A stretch of 64,000 nucleotides of DNA from the NCBI RefSeq assembly GCF_900129385.1, contig NZ_FQVO01000017.1, positions 1 through 64,000 of the forward strand. The letters are read 5' to 3'. Each line of letters opens with the position of its first letter. The first letter of the stretch is position 1. This document shows, one piece after another, positions 44,384 to 53,781 of the stretch. Position numbers and translations under genes: made by a program. The notes below the pieces were generated by a model that saw only the letters and a list, made by a program, of their open reading frames with translations, had not been told where the DNA came from and ran no database searches. This stretch comes from Chryseobacterium takakiae. Lineage in GTDB: Bacteria > Bacteroidota > Bacteroidia > Flavobacteriales > Weeksellaceae.

Positions 44384-45829
44384 ATGGAGCTATCTACTAT
44401 AGAACCGCAGATTATCTGGAAGAATTTTTCCAAATTGAATGCTGTTCCGAGACCCTCAAAAAAAGAAGAAAAAGTAATTGCATTCATCAAAGAATTCGGT
44501 GAAAACTTAGGATTGGAAACCACTGTTGATGAAGTTGGTAATGTGATCATCAAAAAGCCGGCAACACCGGGAATGGAAAACCGCAAATCGGTAGTTCTTC
44601 AGTCACACCTGGACATGGTATGCCAGAAAAACAACGACGTAAATTTCGATTTTGAAACAGAAGGTATCAAAATGGAAGTGGACGGTGATTGGGTAAAAGC
44701 AAAAGGAACCACTCTGGGAGCTGATAACGGACTTGGCGTCGCCACGATCATGTCAATCCTGGAAAGCAAGGATATTCCGCATCCTGATCTCGAAGCTCTT
44801 TTTACGATCGATGAAGAAACCGGAATGACAGGAGCTCTAGGCTTAAAACCTGGACAATTGACCGGGCAGATTCTCCTCAACCTGGACACAGAAGAAGACG
44901 ACGAAATTGATATTGGCTGTGCCGGCGGCATTGACGTTACTATTTCACAGGACTATAATACGGAAGTTGCAAAAGGACAAATCATCAGAGTTGAAATAAA
45001 AGGCCTTCAGGGTGGTCATTCCGGAATGGATATCCACAAAGGTTTCGGTAATGCCAATATAATTCTGGGCAGAATTCTTTATAAAGCACTCGAAAAAGAA
45101 AATATCCAGCTGATTTCCATAGATGGCGGCGGACTGAGAAATGCCATTCCAAGAGAAGCGGTAGCGATTGTTTCCGTAAGAAATGCACAGGAATTCATCG
45201 AAGAGATATCTAACGGATTGAAAAAAGAAATTCTTGAAGAGTTCGCAACCGTAGAACCTAATCTTCATATCAACATTGAAAATTCAACCACGTCGGAAAA
45301 AGCTCTTTCCGAGGAAGATTCAAGAAAAATTATTTTAACACTGAAGTCACTTCACAATGGTGTTTACCGAATGAGTCCTGATGTAAAAGATCTTGTGGAA
45401 TCTTCCAACAACGTTGCAAGAGTAGAATTAAAAGAAGGCGCATTAAAGATTTTAAACCTTTCAAGATCTTCCGTAGAGTCATCAAAAGATTCTGTAGCGG
45501 AGCAGCTAAAATCCGTGGCAGACCTTGCGGGAATGAAAACGGTATTCAGTGGTTCATATCCCGGATGGAAACCAAAACCCGGCTCGGAAATTGTAAAGCT
45601 GATGGAAAAAATTTATACTGAAAAATTCGGTGACAAACCTCATGTTGTAGCCTGCCACGCCGGTCTTGAATGTGGAATCATCGGAGCTAATTATCCTGAT
45701 ATGGAAATGGTGAGCTTCGGGCCTACGATCAGAGGGGCACATTCGCCTGATGAGAAAGCGAATATTCCTTCTGCACAGAAATTCTGGAGCTTTACGAAAG
45801 ATATTTTAGCAAATATTCCTTTAAAATAA
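44384..45829 (+). CDS. pepD: Aminoacyl-histidine dipeptidase (PepD)
   Basis: A 481-residue M20 zinc dipeptidase (Xaa-His dipeptidase) acting on small peptides in the cytoplasm. Seen: SHLDMVCQK (His ligand), LGADNGLGVA (bridging Asp), FTIDEETGMTGALGL (Glu base), GGHSGMDIHKG in the dimerisation lid, and the C-terminal HAGLECG and GAHSPDE. A TAATTTTG -7 box lies 17 bp before the ATG (44360-44367). Confidence 0.94.
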   Translation: MELSTIEPQIIWKNFSKLNAVPRPSKKEEKVIAFIKEFGENLGLETTVDEVGNVIIKKPATPGMENRKSVVLQSHLDMVCQKNNDVNFDFETEGIKMEVDGDWVKAKGTTLGADNGLGVATIMSILESKDIPHPDLEALFTIDEETGMTGALGLKPGQLTGQILLNLDTEEDDEIDIGCAGGIDVTISQDYNTEVAKGQIIRVEIKGLQGGHSGMDIHKGFGNANIILGRILYKALEKENIQLISIDGGGLRNAIPREAVAIVSVRNAQEFIEEISNGLKKEILEEFATVEPNLHINIENSTTSEKALSEEDSRKIILTLKSLHNGVYRMSPDVKDLVESSNNVARVELKEGALKILNLSRSSVESSKDSVAEQLKSVADLAGMKTVFSGSYPGWKPKPGSEIVKLMEKIYTEKFGDKPHVVACHAGLECGIIGANYPDMEMVSFGPTIRGAHSPDEKANIPSAQKFWSFTKDILANIPLK

Positions 45830-45944
45830 CATTGTAAAATTGCTATATTGAATATCCAAAATTATTTGATTTTGGATATTTTTCATTTTAAAGCATTATT
45901 ATTTTCAATATAAAAGTTATAAATTTGAATAAATAATACAAATT

Positions 45945-46178
45945 ATGAACACGCAGACTCTTAGTGAAAAACTTGAATTAATTCAATGGTTATCAACATT
46001 GGAGGACACTTCTATTATAAAAAAATTAATTCAGTTCAGAAAAGAAGAAACGAAAGACTGGTGGGATTCTATTTCGGAAGAAGAAAAAATGTCAATCGAA
46101 AAAGGAATATCCGAAGCAGATAACGATCAATTAAAACCCCAATCTGAGGCCAGAAAATTGTATGGGAAATGGTTATAA
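45945..46178 (+). CDS. Type II antitoxin-like protein
   Basis: A 77-residue protein matching the antitoxin halves of RelE/ParE modules in Bacteroidota: alpha-helical, with the DNA-binding-region-like start TLSEKLELIQWLSTLED and an acidic middle (EEEKMSIEKGISEADND). It overlaps the toxin reading frame by 17 bp. A TAAATTTG -7 box lies 17 bp upstream (45920-45927). Confidence 0.75.
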   Translation: MNTQTLSEKLELIQWLSTLEDTSIIKKLIQFRKEETKDWWDSISEEEKMSIEKGISEADNDQLKPQSEARKLYGKWL

Positions 46179-46460
46179 AATTTTTTGGACTCCCAATGCT
46201 CTGAATGAATTAGACAGACAATAGAATATCTTCAAAATAATTTTACAGATAAAGAAATCAAGAAATTTGTTCATAAACTTGAAAGTATTACCAAAATTAT
46301 TTCTCAAAATCCGAATATATTTCCAAAATCCGAAGGGAAAAATATTCATAAGGCAGTCATTCTCGAATTCAATACCATGTATTATCGTATAATAAAATGT
46401 AATATTGAAATCTTATCTTTCTTTTCAAACAGACAGTCTCCTCAAAAAAGAAAATTTTAA
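46162..46460 (+). pseudogene. ParE/RelE-type toxin, frameshifted
   Basis: From the ATG at 46162 the frame reads MGNGYKIFWTPNALNELDRQ then stops at 46222-46224. The -1 frame from 46218 continues as TIEYLQNNFTDKEIKKFVHK and runs to a stop at 46458-46460, ending with LSFFSNRQSPQKRKF, as in ParE/RelE toxins. The two parts join at LDR/TIEYLQ after a single missing nucleotide near 46217, so the complete toxin would be about 98 residues. The antitoxin frame is intact. A sequencing error or slippage site cannot be excluded. Confidence 0.8.
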
Positions 46461-46468
46461 TCTTAACA

Positions 46469-47050
46469 ATGAAAAGCATCACCGTATTCTGCGGATCAAG
46501 TTTTGGTTCGGAAGATATTTATAAAGAGCAGGCAGCGCTGCTCGGACAAACGCTGGCGAAAAATAATATACAATTGGTTTATGGCGGCGCAAATGTAGGC
46601 CTTATGGGAGCCGTTGCCGATGGTGCATTGGCCGGAGACGGAAAAGTGTTGGGTGTTCTTCCCTATTTTCTACAATCCAAAGAAATTGCCCATAACCAGC
46701 TTACCGAACTAATGCTGGTGGAAACCATGCACGAAAGAAAGACCAAAATGAATGAATTGTGCGATGGTGTCATCGTACTTCCGGGAGGTTACGGTACGCT
46801 GGAAGAGTTCTTTGAAATGATTACCTGGGCACAGCTTGGCCTTCATCAAAAACCGATCGGCATTCTTAATATTGACGGATTTTATGATGATTTAATAAAC
46901 CTTGTTCAGAATATGGTGGAAAAAGGATTTTTAAAACAAATTAACCGCGATATGCTGCTGATCAGTAATAATATTGATGAATTGCTGGAAATGATGAGAA
47001 ATTATAAAGCTCCGAGGGTGGGAAAATGGATTTCTAAGGATGAAGTTTAA
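46469..47050 (+). CDS. LOG family protein (Rossmann-fold nucleotide-binding)
   Basis: A 193-residue LOG-type protein (TIGR00730), homologous to cytokinin riboside 5'-monophosphate phosphoribohydrolases. Seen: ITVFCGSSFGSEDIYKEQA, YGGANVGLMGAVADGAL and the signature LPGGYGTLEEFFEMITW with a catalytic Glu/Arg environment. In bacteria most act as nucleotide 5'-monophosphate nucleosidases. It is 9 bp after the toxin remnant. Confidence 0.92.
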   Translation: MKSITVFCGSSFGSEDIYKEQAALLGQTLAKNNIQLVYGGANVGLMGAVADGALAGDGKVLGVLPYFLQSKEIAHNQLTELMLVETMHERKTKMNELCDGVIVLPGGYGTLEEFFEMITWAQLGLHQKPIGILNIDGFYDDLINLVQNMVEKGFLKQINRDMLLISNNIDELLEMMRNYKAPRVGKWISKDEV

Positions 47051-47063
47051 AATGATGTAAGCT

Positions 47064-47450
47064 ATGAAAAAAATATTTCCTTTCTTTTTTATCTTTCTGA
47101 GTAGCTTTCTAATGAGCCAAAAACAAGATAGAAAGAATTTAATAAAAGGGAAATGGGACTTTAAAGTCTTTGATGATACAATTGCATTTCCTATTCTTCC
47201 TGAAATTAATATCAAAACCAGCAATAAGATTTTTTTAAATTCTATAGAGTTTGAAGACAACACATTTTCTGCTAAAAATAAATTAGACAAATTTGAAGGA
47301 AAATGGGTTATTCTTGGAAACAATCTGATTTTATATTTTTCAAATAAAGTCTCTCTTTTGTATGAGATAATGAGATTGAATAATGACAGATTAGAATTAA
47401 AAGAAGAAGGGATGTTAGTGCCTAATTTAGGATATCAAAGAAGAAATTAG
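47064..47450 (+). CDS. Exported hypothetical protein
   Basis: A 128-residue protein with a signal peptide (MKKIFPFFFIFLSSFLMSQ). The mature part is short and beta-rich with KGKWDFKVFD near residue 30 and FEGKWVILG near residue 84, resembling lipocalin-like proteins with an N-terminal GXW. Not assigned to a named family. Confidence 0.7.
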   Translation: MKKIFPFFFIFLSSFLMSQKQDRKNLIKGKWDFKVFDDTIAFPILPEINIKTSNKIFLNSIEFEDNTFSAKNKLDKFEGKWVILGNNLILYFSNKVSLLYEIMRLNNDRLELKEEGMLVPNLGYQRRN

Positions 47451-47456
47451 ATAAAA

Positions 47457-47486
47457 AAATTCCCAAAGAATAATCTTCGGGAATTT
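47457..47486. terminator. Bidirectional terminator
   Basis: Stem AAATTCCC / GGGAATTT with a 14-nt loop and A/T flanks, between the convergent exported protein and ferredoxin genes. Confidence 0.8.
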
Positions 47487-47507
47487 TATATTTAGATTAA
47501 AAAATTT

Positions 47508-47837
47508 TTAAGGATAAGGAGCAATTTCCACTTCCAGCCCTTCCATTTCGGGAACGATATGCAATTGGCATCCCAATCTACTGTTGTCCTGCACATGGAA
47601 AGCTTCTCCAAGCATTGCATCTTCTTCAGCTCCCATTTCTTCCAGTCCCGGATCATTAACCACGTAAACCTGACAGGAAGCGCACATCGCCATTCCTCCA
47701 CATACGCCAATAGTTCCTTCTTCTGCCAGTTCGTACGAACGAATAATCTCCATCAGATTCATCGACATATCGGTGGGAGCTACCACATCATGGGTAACGC
47801 CTTCCCGGTCGGTGATTTTTATATTTATATCACTCAT
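47508..47837 (-). CDS. 2Fe-2S ferredoxin, adrenodoxin type
   Basis: A 109-residue ferredoxin with the cluster ligands C46, C52, C55 and C90 (CGGMAMCASC...GCQ). The CX5CX2C-X34-C spacing is of the adrenodoxin/putidaredoxin type. The ferredoxin-NADP reductase-like gene upstream on the same strand is its likely electron donor. Confidence 0.93.
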   Translation of the reverse strand: MSDINIKITDREGVTHDVVAPTDMSMNLMEIIRSYELAEEGTIGVCGGMAMCASCQVYVVNDPGLEEMGAEEDAMLGEAFHVQDNSRLGCQLHIVPEMEGLEVEIAPYP

Positions 47838-47908
47838 TTTAATTGATAATTCTTTGTTAATGGTTGGTGGCGGTTATTTTAACATTGAACCGCCAACAGG
47901 CAACAAAT

Positions 47909-48964
47909 TTAGTCAATTTTTTTCACAACTGCTTTTTCGGCTTCTTTTCGGCTTCCGTCGAATCCGTCTACTCCACTTACTGTTGTATACTTTAAAACGA
48001 ATTTTTTACCCGGATTCAGCCTGTTATAAACACTCTGACACATTAAGGTAGCTTCGTGGAAACCGCAAAGGATAAGTTTTAGTTTTCCAGGATAGGTGTT
48101 GATGTCTCCGATGGCATAAATTCCGTCGATATTTGTTTGGTAATCTAAAGCATTGTTGACAACAATTGCGTTTTTCTCAATATTCAGTCCCCAGTTTCCG
48201 ATCTCTCCTAATTTTGGAGTCAGTCCGAATAAAGGAATAAAATAATCTGTTTCAATATCGTATGGGTCTTGCCCGTCGATAGCTACTGTAATTGCTTCCA
48301 CTTTCCCGTCACCTTTAACAGCAGTAACTTCGGCAGGGGTAATTAATTTTATTTTTCCTTGATTTTTAAGATCCTGCACTTTTTCCACGGAATCCAAAGC
48401 GCCACGGAATTCGTTTCTTCTGTGAATCAGCGTTACCTCGCTTGCCACGTTGGAAAGGAAAATACTCCAGTCCAGCGCAGAATCGCCACCTCCTGCGATC
48501 ACTACTTTTTTATTTCTGAAATGTTCAGGCTCTTTTACAAAATATTCAAGTCCTTTTTCTTCATAATCGGCGATGTTTTCAATGGCAGGTTTTCTGGGCT
48601 CAAAAGTTCCTAATCCTCCTGCAATGGCAATTGCTTTTGCGCGGTGAACAGTTCCTTTATTGGTAATTACTTCAAACCATTCGTCATCAACTTTTGTGTA
48701 GGAAACAGCGGTCTCCCCTAAGGTAAATCCAGGCTGGAACTGTTTAATCTGTTCCATCAAATTATCAATAAGTTCTCCTGCATTTACAGATGGATAACCC
48801 GGAATATCGAAAATAGGTTTTTTGGGATAAAGCTCGGCCAACTGTCCTCCGGGCTGTGGAAGCGCATCAATGATATGGCACTTCATTTTTAGTAAACCTG
48901 CTTCAAATACAGCAAAAAGCCCGGTAGGCCCGGCTCCTATGATCAATATATCGGTCGTTATCAT
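47909..48964 (-). CDS. Ferredoxin--NADP reductase (thioredoxin-reductase-like)
   Basis: A 351-residue FAD/NAD(P)-binding oxidoreductase without the CXXC of true thioredoxin reductase. Seen: GAGPTGLFAV (FAD), GGGDSALDW (NADPH), AIGDINTYPG. It matches the TrxR-like ferredoxin-NADP reductases. It is 71 bp upstream of the ferredoxin gene, suggesting an NADPH-to-ferredoxin chain. A TAAATTTG -7 box lies on the minus strand at 48998-49005. Confidence 0.92.
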   Translation of the reverse strand: MITTDILIIGAGPTGLFAVFEAGLLKMKCHIIDALPQPGGQLAELYPKKPIFDIPGYPSVNAGELIDNLMEQIKQFQPGFTLGETAVSYTKVDDEWFEVITNKGTVHRAKAIAIAGGLGTFEPRKPAIENIADYEEKGLEYFVKEPEHFRNKKVVIAGGGDSALDWSIFLSNVASEVTLIHRRNEFRGALDSVEKVQDLKNQGKIKLITPAEVTAVKGDGKVEAITVAIDGQDPYDIETDYFIPLFGLTPKLGEIGNWGLNIEKNAIVVNNALDYQTNIDGIYAIGDINTYPGKLKLILCGFHEATLMCQSVYNRLNPGKKFVLKYTTVSGVDGFDGSRKEAEKAVVKKID

Positions 48965-49121
48965 AATAATAAGATAATTTAATTATACTTGTGGCTGCAA
49001 ATTTACTAATTTTAATGCGAAGCATATTTAATTCAGTCTAAATAAAAAACTGAGATTTATCAAATAGATTTTGAAATCCGGAGTTATTTTTATTTGGCAA
49101 TGTTTTTGTAAAATTTTGAGT

Positions 49122-49892
49122 ATGAAAAAATTTTTGAGTATTATTTTGGTGTTTCTGTTTACATTAAGTTTTAGCCAGATCACCAATATTGCAGATGGTG
49201 AATCTATTAGCCTGCGAATCCATTACGGTTTTCTCAATGCGGGAACGGCTAATTTAACAGCAAAAAAAACAGCCTACAGAGGAGTTCCGCATTTGTATGT
49301 GAGAGGAACCGGCCAGACAACAGGAGCTGTGAGAGCATTTTTTAAAGTTGATGACCTTTATGAAAGTTATATTAATATGAATACTGAACTTCCGAGTTTT
49401 TATGTTAGAAATGTAAAAGAAGGAAGTTATCGTCAGCATCTTGAGACAACTTTTAATCATGATAATAATACATTGGTTCTTACGGATAAAAAAACACCTG
49501 CCAATGGTTCTAAAGTTTTAAAATCCGTGAGAGGAGTACAGGATATGCTTTCTTGTTTTTATTATCTGAGGAGCAAAAGTGTTTCAGAACTAAAGGTAGG
49601 AACGGTAATAAATATGAATGTATGGATTGATGATGAAATGTTTCCTTTTCAGCTAAAGGTTACCGGAACAGAAAATCTTAAGACTAAGTTTGGTACTATT
49701 AATTGTTTAAAAATTATTCCATCCGTAAAAAGTGGAAGGGTTTTTAAAGAAAAAGAAGGCGTTGTCATGTGGGTTTCCAATGATGCAAATCATCTTCCGA
49801 TGCTTCTGAAAGCTGAGCTTGCGGTAGGATCCTTAAAAGCAAGTATAGATGGTTACAGTAATGTAAAATACCCGTTAAAATTTATAAAATAA
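49122..49892 (+). CDS. DUF3108 exported protein
   Basis: A 256-residue DUF3108 protein with a signal peptide (MKKFLSIILVFLFTLSFSQ). Seen: the family start SLRIHYGFLNAGTANLTA and the core GTINCLKIIPSVKSG followed by KEGVVMWVSNDANHLPM. Function unknown, periplasmic or outer-membrane-facing. ATG 49122 is chosen because the signal peptide begins there. Confidence 0.85.
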   Translation: MKKFLSIILVFLFTLSFSQITNIADGESISLRIHYGFLNAGTANLTAKKTAYRGVPHLYVRGTGQTTGAVRAFFKVDDLYESYINMNTELPSFYVRNVKEGSYRQHLETTFNHDNNTLVLTDKKTPANGSKVLKSVRGVQDMLSCFYYLRSKSVSELKVGTVINMNVWIDDEMFPFQLKVTGTENLKTKFGTINCLKIIPSVKSGRVFKEKEGVVMWVSNDANHLPMLLKAELAVGSLKASIDGYSNVKYPLKFIK

Positions 49893-49918
49893 ATCCTGAA
49901 TACCAATCAGTAATAAAG

Positions 49919-49949
49919 AAAGACCTCCGAAAATTCCGGAGGTCTTTTT
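49919..49949 (+). terminator. Terminator after the DUF3108 gene
   Basis: Stem AAGACCTCCG / CGGAGGTCTT with a 7-nt loop, then a T run. The following 230 bp to 50186 hold a pair of 13-nt repeats (AATCCTTGATTCT / AGAATCAAAGATT, 50014-50066) and no gene. Confidence 0.92.
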
Positions 49950-50186
49950 TTGCATTTGATAATAAGCAAATCCACTTCCCCGAAGATATACTAAATCATC
50001 ATTTGCGTTTTTTAATCCTTGATTCTTTTTTTTATTTCATCATTTGTGTTCTCAGAATCAAAGATTGTTTTACAGGGTTAATATCAGCTGATTATTATGG
50101 TACAAAGATATTGCACTATGAATATAAAATCATCAAAAAACATTAGATATATATCGACAAAATTGTAGATATTTTTCTACAACAGA

Positions 50187-50831
50187 TTAGGAATGATTTT
50201 TAACTAATTCAATCAGCTTAACGATATTTTCAATTTTAAGCTTTTTAAATATTCTCTTTTTAATTGTACTGATGGTGTTTTGCTTCACGTCCAGCATATT
50301 TGCAATTTCGAGATTACCGTAACCTCCAGCATACATGCGCGCAATTTCAAGTTCTCTCTCTGTTAAAGACAGCAGTGGATTAACCAGATTGCGATTACTA
50401 AGTGAATTCATCAGCAGGGCTTTTGTTACGGGAGAAATATATTCGCCTTTCTCAATTATTGAACATATTGCCTCTTCTATTTCTTTTTCATCGCTGAGTT
50501 TACTAAGGAATCCGTCTGCTCCTGCATTCAGGTATTTAAGAGCATGTATATTTTCATCAATTCCGGAAAAAATGAGAATTTTAATTTCCGGTTTTTTTTC
50601 CTTGATTTCTGATATTATCTGCAGACTGTTTCCTTCCGGAAAATGAGCATCGATTATTGCGATATGAATGGGATTATCATTAATACATTCTCTGATCTGC
50701 CTGAAATTTGAAGCATGAAAGGCTTTATAATTAATTCCCGAAGCATCCAGTACAAATATCATTCCCTGCCGAATGAGCATATGATCATCAGCCAATAGGA
50801 ACAATAGTTTTTCTTCATCCTTATTTATCAT
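50187..50831 (-). CDS. NarL/LuxR-type response regulator
   Basis: A 214-residue response regulator: receiver with LLADDHMLIRQ, phosphoacceptor Asp in IAIIDAHFPEG, and Lys in GFLSKLSD; LuxR-type helix-turn-helix at the C-terminus (LTEREIARMYAGGYGNLEIA-like, LDVKQNTISTIKKRIF). It overlaps the histidine kinase gene by 11 bp, so they are coupled. Confidence 0.93.
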   Translation of the reverse strand: MINKDEEKLLFLLADDHMLIRQGMIFVLDASGINYKAFHASNFRQIRECINDNPIHIAIIDAHFPEGNSLQIISEIKEKKPEIKILIFSGIDENIHALKYLNAGADGFLSKLSDEKEIEEAICSIIEKGEYISPVTKALLMNSLSNRNLVNPLLSLTERELEIARMYAGGYGNLEIANMLDVKQNTISTIKKRIFKKLKIENIVKLIELVKNHS

Positions 50832-52542
50832 AGTTGACTTTTAAATTAAGAGAAAAATAAACCTTTGTACCTTTTCCGGGTTCACTTTGAACTGAGATCT
50901 GCCCATCGTACAGCTCTATCAGTTCCTTGCATAAATTCAGTCCCAGACCTGCACCGATATTTTCGATATCATCTGATAGAACACCCTGATAATAAGGCTC
51001 AAATATTTTTTTCAGATCAGACTCTGCGATTCCAACTCCGGTATCAAGAATTTCTGCCGTTAAAGTAACTACAGATTCTTCATTACTTTCAGTTTTTACA
51101 GTAACCGTTATTTCTCCGTTCTCTGTAAATTTATTGGCATTGCCCAAAATATTCATAAAAATCTGGCTGATTTTAGCATTGTCCGAATACACCATCAGGT
51201 CCGGCTTGATCGCTTTATTCACCACAAATTTATTGTTTCTGGTTTTTATATAATTTTCAATGGAGTTTAATATAGATGTGATCTGGCTGTCAAGATTAAA
51301 AGTGACCGGAATGAGTTTATTTTTTACATGCTGGTTTTTGGTATATTCCAGAATCTGATTTGCCTGTAACAATAATGTATTACTGGTAAAGCCAATAGAT
51401 TTAAGGTACTCTTTGATTTCTCTGTCATCCGTTTTCTCACTGATTCTGTTAATAAGAATACCGATAATTTTCAGCGGAGCCCTTAGCTCATGGCTTAACA
51501 TTCCCAAAACCCGGTTCTTAAATTCAAGATTTGCTTTAATTTGAAGATTTGCTGCCTTTAATTTCTTCTCATAAGAAAAGGCGATACCTGTAAGCATCAT
51601 AATAAGAACAGATATTATAAGCATAAGAATCATTGCTCCGAAAATAAGATTCATTCTGATGCGGTTATTTACAGAGTTTTGTCTGTAATATTCCTTTTCG
51701 AGATCTGCCCGAGAGTTCTTGATGGCATAGTCATAAATATTCATGACACTATTTCCATACATCAGCAGATTACCGAATATTTCGTATGAAGCGATATCAC
51801 TATTATCTTTGCGCAAGGCATTGGCCTGTATATATTTAACCTGTACCTTATAATGATTATTAACTACGTCCAAAATACTGTCGAATTCAGATTTTAAGAG
51901 CGCTGTATTGGGATTAATTCCCTGTTTCATGGTTACAACAATGCTATCCTTGCGTACATTCTCTTTTCCGGATATTGCATCTCTTAAACGTCCGAAAAAT
52001 TTCTTTTTCTTTATCGTATCAGAATAGGTTTTTGTTTCTACATTAAACTTATCAAAATTATAATCAAGATCATACTTTCTGATTTCAGGAAAGACATGCT
52101 GTCCTTTGAGGCTTGAATTGGTAGAATATTCACGCACCGAATCAATGAAGATTTTCAGCTTTTGGACCTTTGGAGAATTTTTATTTTCTAAAATCAGTAT
52201 GTTTTTTAAGTTGGGGTATTTATTTTTATAGCTGTCGATACTGTCCAGATTCTTGTCAAGTCTATGTAGCGATTTAAAGTATGAATCCAGATATCTTTCA
52301 TCATTATTCACAATATATTTCTGAAAGTCAACCTGTGCACTCAACAATTCTTTTTTAGAATTATCCGTGAGCCTTTCCAGAGAATGAATTTCTTTTAGCT
52401 GACTTTCAATAAACTTTAAATTTTTCTTTGTAATGAATTCATTGTAGAAAAAACCTGCAATCAGAAACTGTATAAGTAATATACATAAAATCAAAGAATA
52501 GTGAATGATTTTCCTTAATCTAAAACTTATTTTTTCAACCAT
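50821..52542 (-). CDS. Membrane histidine kinase paired with NarL-type regulator
   Basis: A 573-residue sensor kinase: transmembrane segments near 13-35 and 300-322 enclose a long extracytoplasmic helical region; HisKA follows with MLSHELRAPLKIIG; HATPase with NILGNANKFTENGE, DTGVGIAES and GAGLGLNLCKELI. HisKA kinases usually pair with OmpR-type regulators, whereas the partner here is NarL-type. Signal unknown. Confidence 0.92.
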   Translation of the reverse strand: MVEKISFRLRKIIHYSLILCILLIQFLIAGFFYNEFITKKNLKFIESQLKEIHSLERLTDNSKKELLSAQVDFQKYIVNNDERYLDSYFKSLHRLDKNLDSIDSYKNKYPNLKNILILENKNSPKVQKLKIFIDSVREYSTNSSLKGQHVFPEIRKYDLDYNFDKFNVETKTYSDTIKKKKFFGRLRDAISGKENVRKDSIVVTMKQGINPNTALLKSEFDSILDVVNNHYKVQVKYIQANALRKDNSDIASYEIFGNLLMYGNSVMNIYDYAIKNSRADLEKEYYRQNSVNNRIRMNLIFGAMILMLIISVLIMMLTGIAFSYEKKLKAANLQIKANLEFKNRVLGMLSHELRAPLKIIGILINRISEKTDDREIKEYLKSIGFTSNTLLLQANQILEYTKNQHVKNKLIPVTFNLDSQITSILNSIENYIKTRNNKFVVNKAIKPDLMVYSDNAKISQIFMNILGNANKFTENGEITVTVKTESNEESVVTLTAEILDTGVGIAESDLKKIFEPYYQGVLSDDIENIGAGLGLNLCKELIELYDGQISVQSEPGKGTKVYFSLNLKVNYDK

Positions 52543-52567
52543 CTGTTTAATTTAAATGTAAAAATAA

Positions 52568-52599
52568 TAAAAAATCCCATAAAATAATTTACGGGATTT
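52568..52599 (-). terminator. Terminator of pheS
   Basis: Stem AAATCCC / GGGATTT with a 14-nt loop; the T run lies on the minus strand, downstream of pheS. Confidence 0.75.
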
Positions 52600-52620
52600 C
52601 ATATATTTCATTTAATTTTC

Positions 52621-53631
52621 TTAAAGACTCCTGAACTGCTCCAGTGTTCTGATATCATTTTCAAAAAACATTCTGATATCACTCATTTGATAAAGCAGCA
52701 TTACAATTCTTTCAATACCCATTCCGAAGGCATAACCGGAATATTTTTCCGGGTCTATATTTACATTTTTCAAAACAGCAGGATCAACCATTCCGCAGCC
52801 CATAATTTCAAGCCAGCCTGTTCCTTTTGTAATTCTGTAATCGGTTTCAGAATTCAATCCCCAGTATACATCAATTTCTGCACTTGGTTCCGTAAAAGGG
52901 AAATAGGAAGGTCTCAATCTGATTTTTGATTTTCCGAAAAGCTCTGTTGTGAAGAACTGAATTGTCTGTTTAAGATCTGCAAAACTTACATTTTCATCAA
53001 TATATAAACCTTCGATTTGATGAAAAATACAGTGTGACCTTGAGGATACTGCCTCATTCCTGAAAACCCTTCCCGGAGAAAGGATCCTGATAGGCGGCTG
53101 ATTTTCTTCCATATAACGGATCTGTACCGAAGAAGTATGTGTTCTTAAAAGAATATCAGGATTCTGCTCAATAAAAAAGGTGTCCTGCATATCTCTGGCA
53201 GGATGGTATTCCGGAAGATTCAGGGCAGTAAAATTATGCCAGTCGTCCTCGATTTCGGGCCCGTCTGCCACAGCAAAACCAATAGATTTAAAAATCTCGA
53301 TGATTCTGTTTTTCACGAGATTAATAGGATGCCTCGATCCCAGTTCCAGCGGAAAAGCAGGTCTCGTAAGATCTTCTTTTTCAGATACAACAGAAGATAC
53401 TGAAGCATTTTTCAAATCCTCCAGTTTCACATTAACTGCCTGTTTCAGAGTATTGATCTTTTGTCCGAAATCTTTCTTCTGGTCGTTAGGAACTTCTTTG
53501 AATTTTTCAAAAAAATCATTCAGAATTCCTTTCTTTCCATTGTATTTGATACGGAAGTTTTCAATCTCCTCTTTTGATGTAGCATTGAAGCTGTTTACTT
53601 CAACCAGTAACTCTTCTATCTTTTCTATCAT
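52621..53631 (-). CDS. pheS: Phenylalanyl-tRNA synthetase alpha subunit
   Basis: A 336-residue PheS, which forms the alpha2-beta2 enzyme charging tRNA-Phe. Seen: N-terminal coiled coil, HPARDMQDTFFIE, LLRTHTSSVQIRYM (class II motif 2), FHQIEGLYIDE and the C-terminal GMGIERIVMLLYQM (motif 3). No pheT is adjacent in the window. A TATTTTTG -7 box lies on the minus strand at 53657-53664. Confidence 0.97.
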   Translation of the reverse strand: MIEKIEELLVEVNSFNATSKEEIENFRIKYNGKKGILNDFFEKFKEVPNDQKKDFGQKINTLKQAVNVKLEDLKNASVSSVVSEKEDLTRPAFPLELGSRHPINLVKNRIIEIFKSIGFAVADGPEIEDDWHNFTALNLPEYHPARDMQDTFFIEQNPDILLRTHTSSVQIRYMEENQPPIRILSPGRVFRNEAVSSRSHCIFHQIEGLYIDENVSFADLKQTIQFFTTELFGKSKIRLRPSYFPFTEPSAEIDVYWGLNSETDYRITKGTGWLEIMGCGMVDPAVLKNVNIDPEKYSGYAFGMGIERIVMLLYQMSDIRMFFENDIRTLEQFRSL

Positions 53632-53781
53632 TGTTTTACCCTTTCAGAATGTTTTGCAAAAATACGGTTTTTCGGCGAAATATTTTTCCTTAATTGTTAA
53701 AAAAATCCGCTCCTGTTAAGAGCAGATTTCAATGACTTTTTCACGCAAATACATTATTTTTCTAAACAGATCGCATTATTC

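Noticed and set aside
53180..53719. Plus-strand open frame (179 codons) over pheS
   Set aside because: Antisense to pheS, which has clear class II synthetase motifs.
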